From Casuarius casuarius (lineage: Eukaryota > Chordata > Aves > Casuariiformes > Casuariidae), in contig PTFA01000193.1 of the NCBI GenBank assembly GCA_003342895.1, positions 153,781-217,780 on the forward strand: a stretch of 64,000 nt of DNA, in the 5' to 3' direction. Under the pieces are notes generated by a model. The model was not told where the DNA came from and did no database searches. It was given only the letters and a program-made list of their open reading frames with translations. Positions 34,701-51,500 of the stretch are shown piece after piece (position 1 is the first letter of the stretch; each line of letters opens with the position of its first letter). The translations under genes and the position numbers were made by a program.

Positions 34701-37700
34701 GCAGGGGACAGGACCTGACGTTACCACCCCATCCCCACACCTGGAGCCCTGCTACTCTATGCCAGCACAATGTTCCCCTGGCTCTCCTCATCTGAGCAGT
34801 TTTCACCTCTTTAACTCTGCCAGCTCCTTGGCCTTCATCTCCGCCAATGCCAGCTCCACCTCCTCTTCTTCTTTTGCCACCTCATCAGCCGTGCCTCTTA
34901 GTGACGTCTTCTTCTCCTCCTCCTGGCCTTCCTCCTCTTCACCAGAGCTCAGACTGCCAAAAAGAAGCAGCTCAGAGTGTCTCTTCTGGTGGCAGCCCCA
35001 ACCAACCACATTGGTGCCTTGGGGCAGCCCTCGTTTCTCCTACCTGATATCCAGCTCCTTTGCCTGTTCTTTCAGCTTTTTGGCCAGGAAACGTCGCAGC
35101 TTCGTCCTCCAGTTCAGCAGGGCTCTGTGCAGGGAGGCAGCCAGTCTGAGACACCCGCCTAGACCCAGCGTGACACCCTGTCCCAGTCCCAGTCCCAGTC
35201 CCCCCAGTACCTGAGCTCCTTGCGTCCCAGCACACGGATGTCCTTGCAGCACTGACGCAGCTCCTCCGTGGTGGCACTGTGGTTCTCCAGCTCACCATCC
35301 CCTAGCGTGATCTGGATGCAGCAGAGAAAAAGGGCTGCCACTCCCAAGCCCCAGCCCCTGCCCTGCCTCCCCTCCCTCTGCAGGAGCAGGGCTGGGAGCC
35401 ACCACTGGGGCAGCTGGCTGTCCTCTTTCACTGCTCCGCGCTCCTGAGGACCAGGCTCTGGGGCCACCAAAGTTCCTCTAGCCTCAGACACTCACCTCAT
35501 TAGCCTTGGAGAGGAAGTCCACGGGGTTGGGAGCCTTGAGGAAGTCCATCAGGGTGAAGCGGCGGTACAGGGTCGTGTCACCATCTGCGTAGCCTTCTGC
35601 CTATAGGAGAAGGGAGCCTTATGAGCCAGGAAGCCTCAGCAACCTCCAAAAGTCAAACCCTTTCACATAATTTGTGTCTAGCTGCAGGATCCACCTAAAC
35701 GTGCCCAAGTGACACAGGGACAAGAGCAGGTTACCAGCCCCTACAACCTGCTGAGTAACAGGCCCAGCTCTAGGATGTCTCCTCCAGCCTCAACCTAACC
35801 TCAGATGCAGAAAGGAGATGGTGATACAGGCTTGCAAAGCTCCACTCCAAATTGAAGCTGACATAGCCATGGTGTCCTGTGCCCCAAAGACATCTCATAG
35901 AGACATAAGCCCCATGGCCAACTGCTGCAGGGAAAATGCAATACTCATCTATCACCACCCAGCCTCATGACTTGTTCACAGTCTTCATCTTCATCTTCAA
36001 TGGCTGTGAACCTCTCCGTTATCAGCTCTTCCAACCCCTGGTATCCTGGGGTCTCTCATTTTCCTGCACAGCTTTCCTGATTATGTATCTTTACCCACCA
36101 TCCCCAGCCCCTTTCATGTGTGCTTGACTTTGTTGCCCAGTAAAGCAAGTCAGCCAGCTGCCCAACATCCTCCTCTCTCCTGCAGCTTTTCAGCTGCTCA
36201 TGAGCTCCCAGAAACCATCTCCTGCTCCTCACAGACTTTGTCTAACTGCTGCCCCTACAAGAGCTTTCCCTGCCCATCTGTCCCATGAGAGAGTTGAAGC
36301 TGGGAAGGCAGGTGGCTCCCCAGGACAAGCAGAGTAGGGAAAAAGGCTCCACAGAGCCAGACCCTCTGTCAGGCTGTGGCTGTTCCCTTCAGTCAGCTCT
36401 TTGCTGAGGAACACTTAGTCCACCCCAGCAGCACACCACACTTGTACCTTTGGCTTCTTCTTGCTGAGCAGCTCGCTCACAGACTTGGTCTGAACCTCCA
36501 CCTCCTTGAAGGCATATTTTGGGTCAAAGAACTTGCTGTCAATTTTATCTGGAGCCTGATAACCTGTGATGTGGGAATCAGAGATATCAGCAAGTTTCTC
36601 CCTGCCCTGTTCCAGTGCCCCAAGCTGCCAACGGCTGCAAGTCCCCCTGGTCACTCACCCTGGCACACCACGAAGATCTCAGCGGACTCACTGCGGGAGG
36701 CTTGGGGCTTGGTGGCCTGGACCTTGCGGAAGAACTGCTGGAAGATCCAGAGGAGAGGCTGGTAGTCCCGGGAGCGAAAAACCTTGGTGATGAACCAGCC
36801 GCCTTTGCAGAGGAATTCGCAGGCCAGTTTTAGGGCCATCAGAGTCAGGTTGGCTGAAGTGGGAGAAAGCAGCAGTCAACAGAGTTGTCACCTCCCCGTC
36901 ACCTGGCTCCCTGACCCACAACATGTGCCACCATCCACCGTGCCCTTCTGTGGCATGGAACAGACCCGCCCTTGCAACCCCCTGCAAGTGCCCCAGGTCA
37001 CGCACCAGCCCTGCGAGGGCCCTACCTTGGGAGTAAGCATCGTGCACCCAGCTGGCCCCCACGTTGGGTGCTCCGTCATTCAGCACCACGTCCACCTTCC
37101 AGGTCTGCAGCTCCTTGCGCAGGGCCTGAGGGCCAGAAGCACACGTTAGTCCCGCTACACTTGTCACTCTGCACGAGCCGGCAGGCGGCATCCCCAGTCC
37201 CCAAGAGCCCACGTTTCCACCTGCCTGCCAACCCAGACGCTCAGTTCAGGCCCCTGCTCTGGTCTAACCCCCAAATGAGCCCTGACTAAACAGCTGGGGT
37301 GACCCCCCAGCCCAGATAGACCTGCTGAGTCCCAAACCGACACATGACACTTGGCGGGGCAGCAGAAAGGTTTTTACCTGGCGACACTTGTCAGTAGTGA
37401 TGTCCTCCTGCAGCGTCACCACATTGGGAATGGGTTTGATAGGGACCAAATCCACTCCTGGTATAAGGAAGAGATGTCAATACTGCAATTTCTCCCCCTC
37501 AACCTGGGTTCCAGCCTGTCCCAGTCTGGATTCGCAGCTCATTCCCTCCACGTACCAGGGCCCTCGAAGCACCCCATCCCTTGGTCACGGCCAAGGACTG
37601 CAGTGAAGGTCCCTGTCCCCAGTCTCCCCTAGGACATCCTTGCCCACCCCTGCTCCAGCTCAGCACAGGGTCCCACCACTCACCAATGATCAAGCTGGAA

Positions 37701-38705
37701 ACAGGCATGAATTTGGAAGCCACCTGTAACCTGCAAAGAGCAAAGAGGGTCGAAGCTATGGCAGGATCCCATGAGAGCTCCCAACCTTGAACTGTGCTGC
37801 CTGAGGCTTGGGATCTGCCTTAAGATCTGTGACAGGGAACAAGATGAGCTGCCAAGGCAGAAAACATTAAAGGCAGTTCACTACAAGGTCCCAGCCACCT
37901 AAACCACCAGACTGCTACCTCATCTGTGAAAGCCTTTTTCACAGGCACCTTTAAGTCAGGAACAGATTAGATACCCAGAAAGAAAAGATGGGATAGCCCC
38001 ATCTTGCTGTGTAGGAGAGTCACAAAGGTTTGGGGCTACTGGACTAACAACACACACAAATGAAATGATCGTTAAAGGAGCGCTTCAGCTTGCATCACTT
38101 ATACATGGCGCAGACACTGAGTCTCCTGCAAGCAGATGCCTGTTAGCTTATGGCTCAGACTCCTCAGCAGCAGGAAGCATTTTAACAGCTTCAACAAGAA
38201 GCAGCCATATTTCTCATCAATTCTCCCAAAGCAACAGGGTATCTAGGGCTGGTGGAGCAAAGAGAACTCTGGCTGCAGCTTGGGCAGACCACCTTCCAAA
38301 CGGGAGCCAAGCGAGTGTGTTCCTCTGTGCTCTGGCTGGTCTGGCCCACCCAGGCACCTCTGGGAGGGAGGACCATGGGGCAGCCAGACCTGGCACGGGG
38401 CAGCTACAAACCCTGGGCCATGGTGCAGGGCCTCGGCGACACTCACCACCCACCGGGGGCCGCACATAGGTCCAGCAGTGCCCGGGCCTTCTGCAAGAAC
38501 TGGAACTTCCTATTGAGCTGCAGAAGTTTGAAGGAGGAGCGGGAGCGAAAGCCTGCGGGAGAAGGAGCGAGGGGTTACAGACTACTGGGGGTCAGGGGCT
38601 TCCCCCTCTCCTGCTGGCAGCGCGTGGGCCCCGCTTACCCGTCTCCTTGGCCAGGTGGTAGAACTTGTCCCGCCGGCTCTTGCCCACTTTGCTCTTCTTG
38701 CCCAT
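31738..38705 (-). CDS. FTSJ3: FTSJ3, pre-rRNA 2'-O-ribose RNA methyltransferase (21 coding exons)
   Basis: Coding exons on the minus strand: 38705-38639, 38552-38447, 37730-37684, 37457-37378, 37125-37026, 36853-36659, 36563-36448, 35600-35496, 35311-35211, 35124-35044, 34953-34807, 34458-34323, 34216-34011, 33888-33765, 33666-33573, 33361-33217, 33098-33022, 32843-32741, 32595-32412, 32311-32217 and 31927-31738. All junctions keep phase, giving 832 aa (human 847). The N-terminal FtsJ/RrmJ/Spb1 domain has the SAM loop [10 protein letters not shown] (about 49-58) and the K-D-K-E tetrad, likely K31, D117 (LNDGAPNVG), K157 (FITKVFRS) and E192. The middle holds the SPB1-type region and several acidic runs (about 33.2-34.0 and 34.8-35.0 kb). 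The C-terminus is the conserved Spb1 domain ending in a lysine/arginine-rich nucleolar-type tail. The enzyme acts in nucleolar pre-rRNA processing. It shares a divergent promoter with PSMC5, as in human. Confidence 0.95.
33488..33545. mobile_element. Possible CR1 3'-end fragment in an FTSJ3 intron
   Basis: The stretch ataggctggaaaggatctcc followed by agagatctccagctc resembles the CR1 segment of the form ggttggaagggacctctgga followed by gatcatc. It is short and diverged, with a local duplication of the gatctccag motif, and lies between FTSJ3 exons 15 and 16. Confidence 0.3.
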
Positions 38706-38764
38706 GGCGGCGTCGGGCCGGGATCCCGGTGGGGCGGGAGGGTGCAGTCAGCTCTGCGCGCAGA

Positions 38765-39609
38765 CCTGCAGGGAGGCCAACGGGGTGAGCTCCGGGCGGC
38801 GGGGCCGGGAGGGCCGACCCGGTGTCTCCCCACCACCCCCGGTGACCGCCGGCCCTGACCTACCCCGGCCCGGTGTCCCCCCAGCCCGGCCCATCCCTGC
38901 GCCGGTGCCACCCCCGCCCCCCACAGGGCCTACCCCGCCCCGGTGCCGCCCAGGGTCCCGGGCCTCGCCGACCTACCCCGGCCTTAGGGTCCCTTCGCCA
39001 CCCCAGTGCCCCCGCGGCCTGCCCCGGTCCCCCCCTTCGCCGCCCGGGCCCACCCGGGACCCCGCCGCGCCCCGGCTCCGCTCACCGCCGCGCTCCCGCG
39101 TGCGCGCCCCGCTTCCTCGGGCTGCCACCCGCGAAGCGCCTAGCTTCCGCTTCCGGTCGCCCTTCGCCACCATCTTAGGAGTGTTGTCTCAGTACTAAAT
39201 CCCCGGTAAGGGTAGCAAGGCGGGCCGCCTCGCACGGAGAAACGGAGGAAAAGGAACAATTTTTCTATGAAGCACGTTTTCAGCCTACTCACAGCCCGCC
39301 GGTGTTTCGTGACGCGGAGAAATAACGTTTGACCTTACCAAGATGGCGACAAAAGGCGGGGGGGAACCTGAGGGGGCAATTTCTGCGCACGCGCGCTCTC
39401 ACCCCACTGGCGCTGTAGTGCGCATGCGCCCTCACATCCCTCGGGAGGTGGAACATGTTTGTTTGTTACGGTGCTGTTGCGGAAGAGAGGAAGTGACGCC
39501 AACACGCTCCTCGCGCGGGGGGCGGGCAGCCCCAGGCAGCGGAAGGAGCGCCGCAGCCATCTTTAGTGCAGGCAGCGGCGGTGCCGGTGTCCCGATGCCG
39601 GCGGAGAAG
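38765..39609. promoter_or_regulatory. Divergent CpG-rich promoter region of FTSJ3 and PSMC5
   Basis: About 0.9 kb of CpG-rich sequence separates the two start codons, with the genes diverging. For FTSJ3, the ATG lies in a second exon (acceptor at 38766-38768, exon 38765-38639), preceded by a non-coding exon ending at 39086 with donor GTGAGC. Its start shows AAGATGGTGGCG (39176 downwards, YY1-like) and ACCGGAAG (ETS-like). On the PSMC5 side there are another YY1-type aagatggcg (39340-39348), a GGAAGTGACG ETS/CRE composite near 39489-39498 and an inverted YY1 core (gccatctt) near 39557-39564. No TATA box is seen. This is a typical housekeeping promoter architecture. Confidence 0.7.
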
Positions 39610-44157
<4,548 letters not shown>

Positions 44158-44194
44158 TGGTGAGGCTGGGGCTGCTCCTTGTTTCGTGTTGTCT

Positions 44195-44200
44195 AATAAA
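44195..44200 (+). terminator. PSMC5 poly(A) signal (AATAAA)
   Basis: A canonical aataaa lies 38 bases after the PSMC5 stop codon (44155-44157), followed by a GT-rich stretch near 44220-44240. The 3' UTR is therefore very short. Confidence 0.85.
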
Positions 44201-44342
44201 GCGCTGCTGCAGCCAGGCCTGGGTGCTGATTTGGGTGGAGCAGGGATGGCTCTTGGGGGGCAGTTAGGGGCTGCAAAGGGGAAGCTTGTGCTACTACCAA
44301 AGAGACCTCTAGTAGACACACAACCAGCTGCTGCTAACTGTT

Positions 44343-44348
44343 TTTATT
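44343..44348 (-). terminator. SMARCD2 poly(A) signal (AATAAA on minus strand)
   Basis: On the plus strand tttatt, i.e. AATAAA for the minus strand. It lies about 1.2 kb past the SMARCD2 stop codon and 142 bases from the PSMC5 poly(A) signal, so the two genes end tail-to-tail. Confidence 0.65.
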
Positions 44349-45564
44349 AGAAAATATCCAAAATAGACAAAATGGTTACACAAGAGGCAGAGCAGGCACC
44401 CCTGAGCCATACACCCTGTGAATATGTAAACGCCCCCCCCTCCTTCTGCCTGCGACTGCGTGGAGGAGACAGGCCTGCTCCTGCACCCAGCCGCTGCGCC
44501 AGCTGCAGCACGGGAGCTGGCAAGGCCGATGCTACGAGGAGTTTGCGGGCAAGGGGCAGCAGAGGCTCGAGTGGGTAAGGCACTTCAGCAGGTCCGGCCG
44601 GTGGTGGCACTGTTCTCAACCCCAGCGCTGCAGCTGCCCCCCTCTCCCCAGCCCCAAACTCCAGCATCTCCAGTTCCCAAATCCCCAGCGTACTCTGACC
44701 CTCGGCTTACGGCCAAGCTGACCCCCTTGCCCGCAGTCTCCTGGGGGCAGAGCTACCCCTCTGCCCCAAATACCTCGTATCAATCACAAGACAAGTTACT
44801 AACGTATGCAAAACAGCAGGGGGTGGAGTAATCAACTGATTGTCAAAAACTCAAGACTAAAAACTTGGTTACGTATAAAAAGAACAGCTTGGGCCAAGCC
44901 AGCCCTTGAGAACACCATGAATCCACTGCATAGATTGAGGCAATGAGTGCAGTAAGAGGAACTCAATATATTAATCAAATACAAACCCACTGTACAAAAA
45001 GCTTCCTTTTTATAAAACCTGTTCACAAAAATAGTGCAAAACATTGGGCACCAGCAGGGCTGGCGTTTGGAATGGACAAACTTTGGTTGAAGAGCGGCAG
45101 GGCTAGGCCTGCCCTTGCGGTGGCTGGGAGAGGCTGGGCCAGGGAGGGCGGGCAGGGCAGGCAGTGCCTCCCCCTCCGGCACAGGCAGCTTTCCCTGCTG
45201 GGCAGCAACTCCAGGAGGGCTTTGGCCAGAGGCAGGGAGAGGAGGGGAGCAAGCAGGACAACGCGCTTGCAGAGGGGCTGCATTCAGTGCTTGGGGAGAG
45301 GCAAGCAGCATGACGCAAAAGCAGAATGCATTAACGCAACAGAAGGGCTGGAGCAGGACTTGGGGGGGAAACCAGGGGACCCTCCACTGCTCTGCCTTTG
45401 GCTAGAGCTTCCTGGCCGAGGGGAGCCCAGGGGTTGCTAGTGGCTCCGACTCCCTACAGGCACGTAGGCTTTGTGCAAGTGCTGTATTTGATTCCAGTAA
45501 GAAGTACCATCAGGCTCAGGCAGCAGGGAGAGGAGAGGGAAGCTCCTGAGCCCCTGCCAGCCCC
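44349..45564 (-). other. Probable SMARCD2 3' untranslated region
   Basis: This is the 1.2 kb between the SMARCD2 stop codon and the AATAAA at 44348-44343. No second gene was found in it. The overlapping frames on both strands are short or proline/serine-rich shadows. An AT-rich patch at about 44760-45050 may hold stability elements. Confidence 0.5.
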
Positions 45565-48500
45565 TTAGGTGAGGCGGATCCCGAGCACTTGTTCCAGTTC
45601 CTGCCGGCGCTGCTGAACCTGGGGGAGAGGAGTGGGGCGGTCAGGCAGGGAGAGGGACTCGGGGCTGACCCCTGCCACCAGCTGCCCTTATCCCTCCCAG
45701 GGGATCAGTCCATTCCATGCAAGCAGTTCTTGCCCCTGTTCACTGACCTGGCCCCCTCTCTGCCCCTAGCTGCGATCCCAGCAGCACCTTTCAGGTCTAC
45801 ACCATAGCACTTTATCTGCTTGTGCACAACCTCCCCTTGTCATACTCCCACCCTTTTTCTCCGGCTGAGTTTTTCCATCCCAACTGTGTGGAGACAGCAG
45901 GAAGCTTCAAGTTCCCCCTTGGAGGAACTTTGAGGGCAGAGGGGAGGAGGCCAGGACTGGTGTGCAAGGGACAACAGGGCAAGGCAGGCAAGCGCCCGCA
46001 CCCTACCATGCAGCAAGGAGCCCACCTTGGCGAAGATGTGTCTCCCCACAGCCTCTTGCGCCCAGGGCTGCTGGTAGAACTCAGCTCGTCTCTCCTCCTC
46101 GGGGTTCCCGATGACGTCCGTTATGATCTGAGCAAAGCACACGGTGCGATGTGGTGAGCACCAGGGCCCGGCTCCCTCCCCAGCCCCTTGCCCTGCCACA
46201 GGGCCGGGTTGGCTGCATCTCCCAGGCGCTGCTAGAGCCTAGCGCTGCCCTTGCGGTTGGGGTCAGGCAGCTCTCCTGCCCAGCCCCAGGGTTTTACCTT
46301 AAGGTCCCTCCTCTGGGATTTGATCCATTCCTGGATGAAGTCCTGTGGGTTGTTGCTGAAGCTCAGCATGAAATCACGCTGCGTCTTCAGCTGGTTGATG
46401 GATTCGATGGTCTCATGGATCTAGGGAGATGACAGGAGGTGAGAGGAGGCTGGGGGGTGGCTGAGCAGTAGCTAGAGTTGTGCAAAGTCCCCCAAAACAG
46501 AGCTGGCACTGAGCCCAGTCTAACTCCAGGAGTCCCAGCCCTGCTGCCTGCCCTGCCTGCGCCTGGCTCCCAGGCAGGGCTGGCACCTCATGGGTGTCCC
46601 TGCACCTTGGCATCCAGGGAGGCAATCTCCTGCTGGTTGGTGGTGGAAGCCAGGAAGTTGCTCATCTGAGCTTTCAGGGGATCGTCCACCTCCACATCGA
46701 TGTCGTAGCAGGCCGTTTTCTTCTGGTCATTGGGGTCCACACTGGGAGGAGACAGGGCGTTAGGCAGAGGGACTTCCCCAGCCTCCACCCTCCCGTAGAA
46801 GTGAATATAACCCTCCTCCCCCCCCCCCCAAAAGCAATACAAGTACCCCACTACCACCCCAGCCCCACCTGATTGCCCCAAGAAGCCTCTCAACTTGTCT
46901 GACCAATTCTTCCTCTCCCAAATTACTTGCACTCGATGCTGCTTTGCGCTTGAGGCCTCATACAACTTGTGGGTACTGCCCTCCACTCCTGCACCTCCCA
47001 GGGGGAACTCTCTCGTCCCAGTGCCACTGCATGGGGCAGCCCACCCAGTGGTGACAGAGCCCACCAACCCCCAGCAACACTGCCCAGCGCAGCCCGCTGC
47101 CCCTACCTGATGGTGTGGTTGATGATGATGGGATCTGGGTGCTGCAGGAGCCCTGCCAGCTTCATGGGGATCTCAGAGAAGCGCATGCGGACACAGTTAA
47201 AGATCTGGAGGGGGCACAGCAGAGCGTTAGCTGCCCATGCCAGGGGCTCCTTCAACCCGCTGGGGAAAGGGCCAGGCAGGGGAGGGAGAACTCATCCGAT
47301 CCTGGTTTATGCATGGCAAGCTCACGGATGCAAGCCAGAGCCCAGGGAGGGGGGCATAAATCAGGGACAGAGACTGGGTGGTCTGGGATGCCCATTTCAA
47401 GCCAGGAAAGATGCTTTTGCTGCTGGCCTTGCTAGGAGTGGGAAGGGTGCTCTCCTCCCAGCAGCAGCTTAGGCAAACCATGCTGCTGCAGCAGGGCGAG
47501 GGCTGCGCTGAGGCTGCCGAGCCCCGCAGCAGGCACGCGGCCAAGAGCACACGTGGAGGACAGATGCGGGCTGACCTGGCGGAAGTAGCGGTTGCAGTTG
47601 ATATACTCCTTCTCGTGACTGTCCTGCAGCTTGTTGTGCTTGATGTAGAGCCAGAGCGCTTGCATGATGCTGGCACGGGTCTGGGTGTGCACCCCAAGCA
47701 GGCGAGCCAGGCGAGGGTCCAGTTTGTACTGTGGTGGCTGCAGGGACACACAGGCCCATTAGGAATAAGGGAGCCTGGGACCTGGAAGGACCCTGTCTGC
47801 AGGCACGGTGCCTCACACAGCCCTTGTTTCATACGTGGGGGTCCCTTTTGCCTGCAGGATGTGACATCCATGCCTGGAGCCCCTCTGTGCTCCTTTCCCA
47901 CCCCACTCTGCATCTCTGCACCACAGCACACAACCCCATGGCACCCCGACAGCTGCAGACAAGGCTCTGCGCCAGCCCAGGCCTGGGTTTGCGCCCTCCT
48001 GTCCACCCCATACAGATGGGCCATGCTGGAGGAAGGACAGCAGGGCACAACCAGCCCCCCCGTGGCCCCGGGGCCCCCACCTGGTGATCCAGCATGAGCA
48101 GCAGTGTGCATTTCACATTGACGTCGCCAGGACGCTTCACTTGGAAGCCATCAGTCTCCTGCGTTGTGGGCAGCCGGTGCCACTACGAGAGACCAGGGGG
48201 ACAGCGCTCAGCTCCGGGACCACAGAATGCCCGAGACACCCGCTAACAGGCTCTGGGGTCTGCAGTCAGGAGCCAACAGAGCTGGTGTTTGGGCTCTGCA
48301 GAGGGGTCTACCAGAGGCAGACAGCCTGGATCCCACCCCTTGCTCATGCAGCAGTCCCCGGGAGTCCGACCCAGGCTTTGGCCATAAGCCGACCCGGGGA
48401 GCCCATGCGGCCCCGGTCCGACGGACACCTCTTGGTGCCCCCTCAGGGCCACGTCCTCCCTGCGCCTGCAGTCTCACTTGTCCCTTTGCTCATCCCCTGA

Positions 48501-51500
48501 GCATCCCCGCCCAGCTGCAGCCCCAGGCAGGACGGGGTTAAGAGCCGAGCAGCCGCAGGGCGGGTGGACGAGCTTGCTGCAGTTGCTGCTGGGAGACATC
48601 CAGGTAAGGGGGGAGGGCCGGCCACGCTGGGCCTGGGCCGCTGGCCAGAGCCATGGAGGAAAATGCAGCCGTAAACTTGAGCCTGGAAAGCGCAGCAGCC
48701 CGGTCCCTGGGGAAGACCCAGCACCGCTCCTCTGCGCACACAGCACCACATCCCTGCCTGTCTCCACCCACAGCACCGTGCAAGCCTTGCTCGATCCCCT
48801 CTCGCGCTGGGACATGAGCGCAAGAGCCAAGCACCCACAGGGCAAGCAGCAGCACCCATCTATCTCCCTTCGCCTGCTGGGGCCGAAGGCTCTCCTCATC
48901 CCGCCCTGGGTGCACAGCCAGCCTTGCAGCACAGCTGAAAGCCTCCTGCAGCCCCACTGGGTGCATCTTACCTCCACCAGATGGTTGTCCGGCCCATACA
49001 GCTCTTTGTCCAGCTCGATGACAAGGCTCTTGAAAAAGGAAGAGAACTTCCTCTTCTGCTTGCTTGGCTGCAAAACAGAGCGCGAGAGGCTTGGCCTGAC
49101 ACTGCCAGCCACGGAGGGCTCCCGCCCAGAGCACTGCCTCCAGCACCTGGGGAGCTCAGGGGGCCCCATCAATCCTGGACAGGCTCTCACAAAAGCAGCA
49201 GAGCCTCCCTGCCACGACCAGCCAGCAGACTCTAGCCCCGATCCCTGCCCACATCCTTACATCCTCCAGCAATTTGCCCTCCACACGTAGCTCCCAGGAG
49301 GCCACACGCTCACCACCCTCCCCTTCTTCTTTGGCCGGGGTGAAGGTATTAGAGATGTAAATCCTCAGCTTCCGCTTTTGCTGTGGAACAGAAAAACAAG
49401 AAGGGGGATGCTTGGAGTGAGGGGGTGGGCGCTCAGAGCAGCACCCACCTTGCAGGGGCCCTCACTTTCCCCTCCCCACAGCTACCAGCCCTCCCAGCCA
49501 GCCGGGGCTGCCACACACCGTCAGCGGTTTCTTAATGGCCTCCTGAATCTCCATCCTCTTCCGAGCGATGGTTTGGTCCAGTTTGCGCTCAAAGGCGAGG
49601 AGGTCCATGTAAGCCTGGGATTCTGGGACCAGCTCCCGGATCTGTCAAATGGAGATGGTCAATCTCACGTGCCAAGATCACCACTTGCATCACCCCTGGG
49701 CAAAGCCAACAGCCCAAGGAGTAACCAAGCAGCACAATTTTTCCTTTCAAACAAAGACTAAAGCTCTGCAAAGCTTTCCCCAAACCAGGGAGCTGCACTG
49801 TGGAGCACAGGTCGGAGCCTGCCATTGCATCCAGTAGTCTGCCTAGGTTGTCAAGAGGGACCCAAAGGCCCCAGGAGAGAGGCTCAGGAGCTATCTGGGG
49901 TCTCCACTCCAAGGCACTGCTGATCCTTGTTTACCCAGAGTCCTGGTTGTCCAACCTGTGCACAGTCTGAACCTCTCCTGCCACCCCAGGTCCCCCCGCA
50001 GAGGACTGACTTCCAGGTCAGTTTGGGATCGAGCAGAAAAGCCTGGCAGGCAGGATGAAACCCAGCGAGACCCTGCTCAAACAGGGATCTCGTCTCTCCT
50101 GCTGCCCTGGGGAGGCAATACAGATGCATCACCTCCTTCCAGCAGCTCAGTTCCTTCCCCACGCTGCTACCCAGCCTATCAGCACCAAAGCAGCACTCAC
50201 CCTCTGCGGTAGGACCTTGTCAGCCATCTTCCTCCTTTTCACCCTGCAAGAAGCATGGAGACAGTGGAAAAAAAACAAACAAACAAGGCACTGAAGTCCT
50301 CTGCACATGGGACACTGTGGGCCTTGCTGTCTGCCAAGTGGGAAGCCACTAGCATGGCCCAGGTTCGGGCAGCAGCGGGTCTTGGGGGGCACCACCGAAC
50401 CCTGCTTATACGCCAGGAGCCCAGCGGTACCTCTGGCTCCATCCACGCCATGGATGGTACCAGGCTCTAGGGAAGGGAGTCACATTGGCAATGCCAGCTG
50501 TGTGCCATGCAGATGTCTCAATATGAGCCAGGCGTTAAGGCTTCTGCTGCAGGGCACAGAGTGATTTGAGGGAACAAGTCCCCTTTCAGAGCTGCCCCAC
50601 ATGACAGGCGCTCTGGAGTTGCAGAAGGGGAACAAAGAAAGGCTGTAAAAGCATCTAGAGCACAAGTGCTTGGGTCAGTGCTGGAAAGCAAATAAAGGGT
50701 CATGTCTTGGCTTGCCCACGGGGCTATGTCTTTAGAAAGGAAGGTGTTGGACCTCCAGAGTGTACCACCAGGGAAGGAAATCCAGTCCCCAGGCCCAATT
50801 CACTGCGTGGCTGCCACTTGCTGAAAGCGCAGCAGGACAGAAGCAAGCAGAAGAGGGTACAAGCCAAAGCTGCCACTTTAGGCAAGCTCCAGCTCTGATC
50901 TATTTGTAGTACAATACTCTCTTATTCCCATTCTGGAACTGGCCATCACATTCTCCCAAAGCTACAAACTAAAGCTCAGAAAACACCTCCAGTTCCAGGA
51001 GCTCACTAAGAAACTAAATAGCTGAAATAAATACAGACCATCCTTGCCATAATGGGGCTAAAACCACCACAGGTGAGAGGTAATGGAGGGGGCTTCCAGA
51101 GCCACTACAGAGCTGCACGCTTGCTCAGAGCCATTTTAGCTTCTCCCAAGCTTGTAGTACCCTGTGTGACCACAGCACTTGGTCCCAGCACCCGGGGCTC
51201 TCCTCCCTTCCTGGGCACCGCAGACTCCCTGCCTCCCACAGCTGCTCAAGCAGGAGCACACGTTGGGAGGCCAGGCCTAGCTAAGCATGGGGTCACTGTG
51301 CCTCTTTGAGCTCTTACACCACATGAGCTGGGCATCCCATTAAATGTTTCTGTCCTGCGTGATTTGACCACCCCATTAACAGCTGGCAGGTCCTGATCTC
51401 CTCAACAGGAATGAGGCAGCACAGGCAGCACAAGCCCTGCACCCAGCCGTGCAGCTCCACACTTGAGGCACGCCCGATCCCACACAGACCTGTGGCCTGC

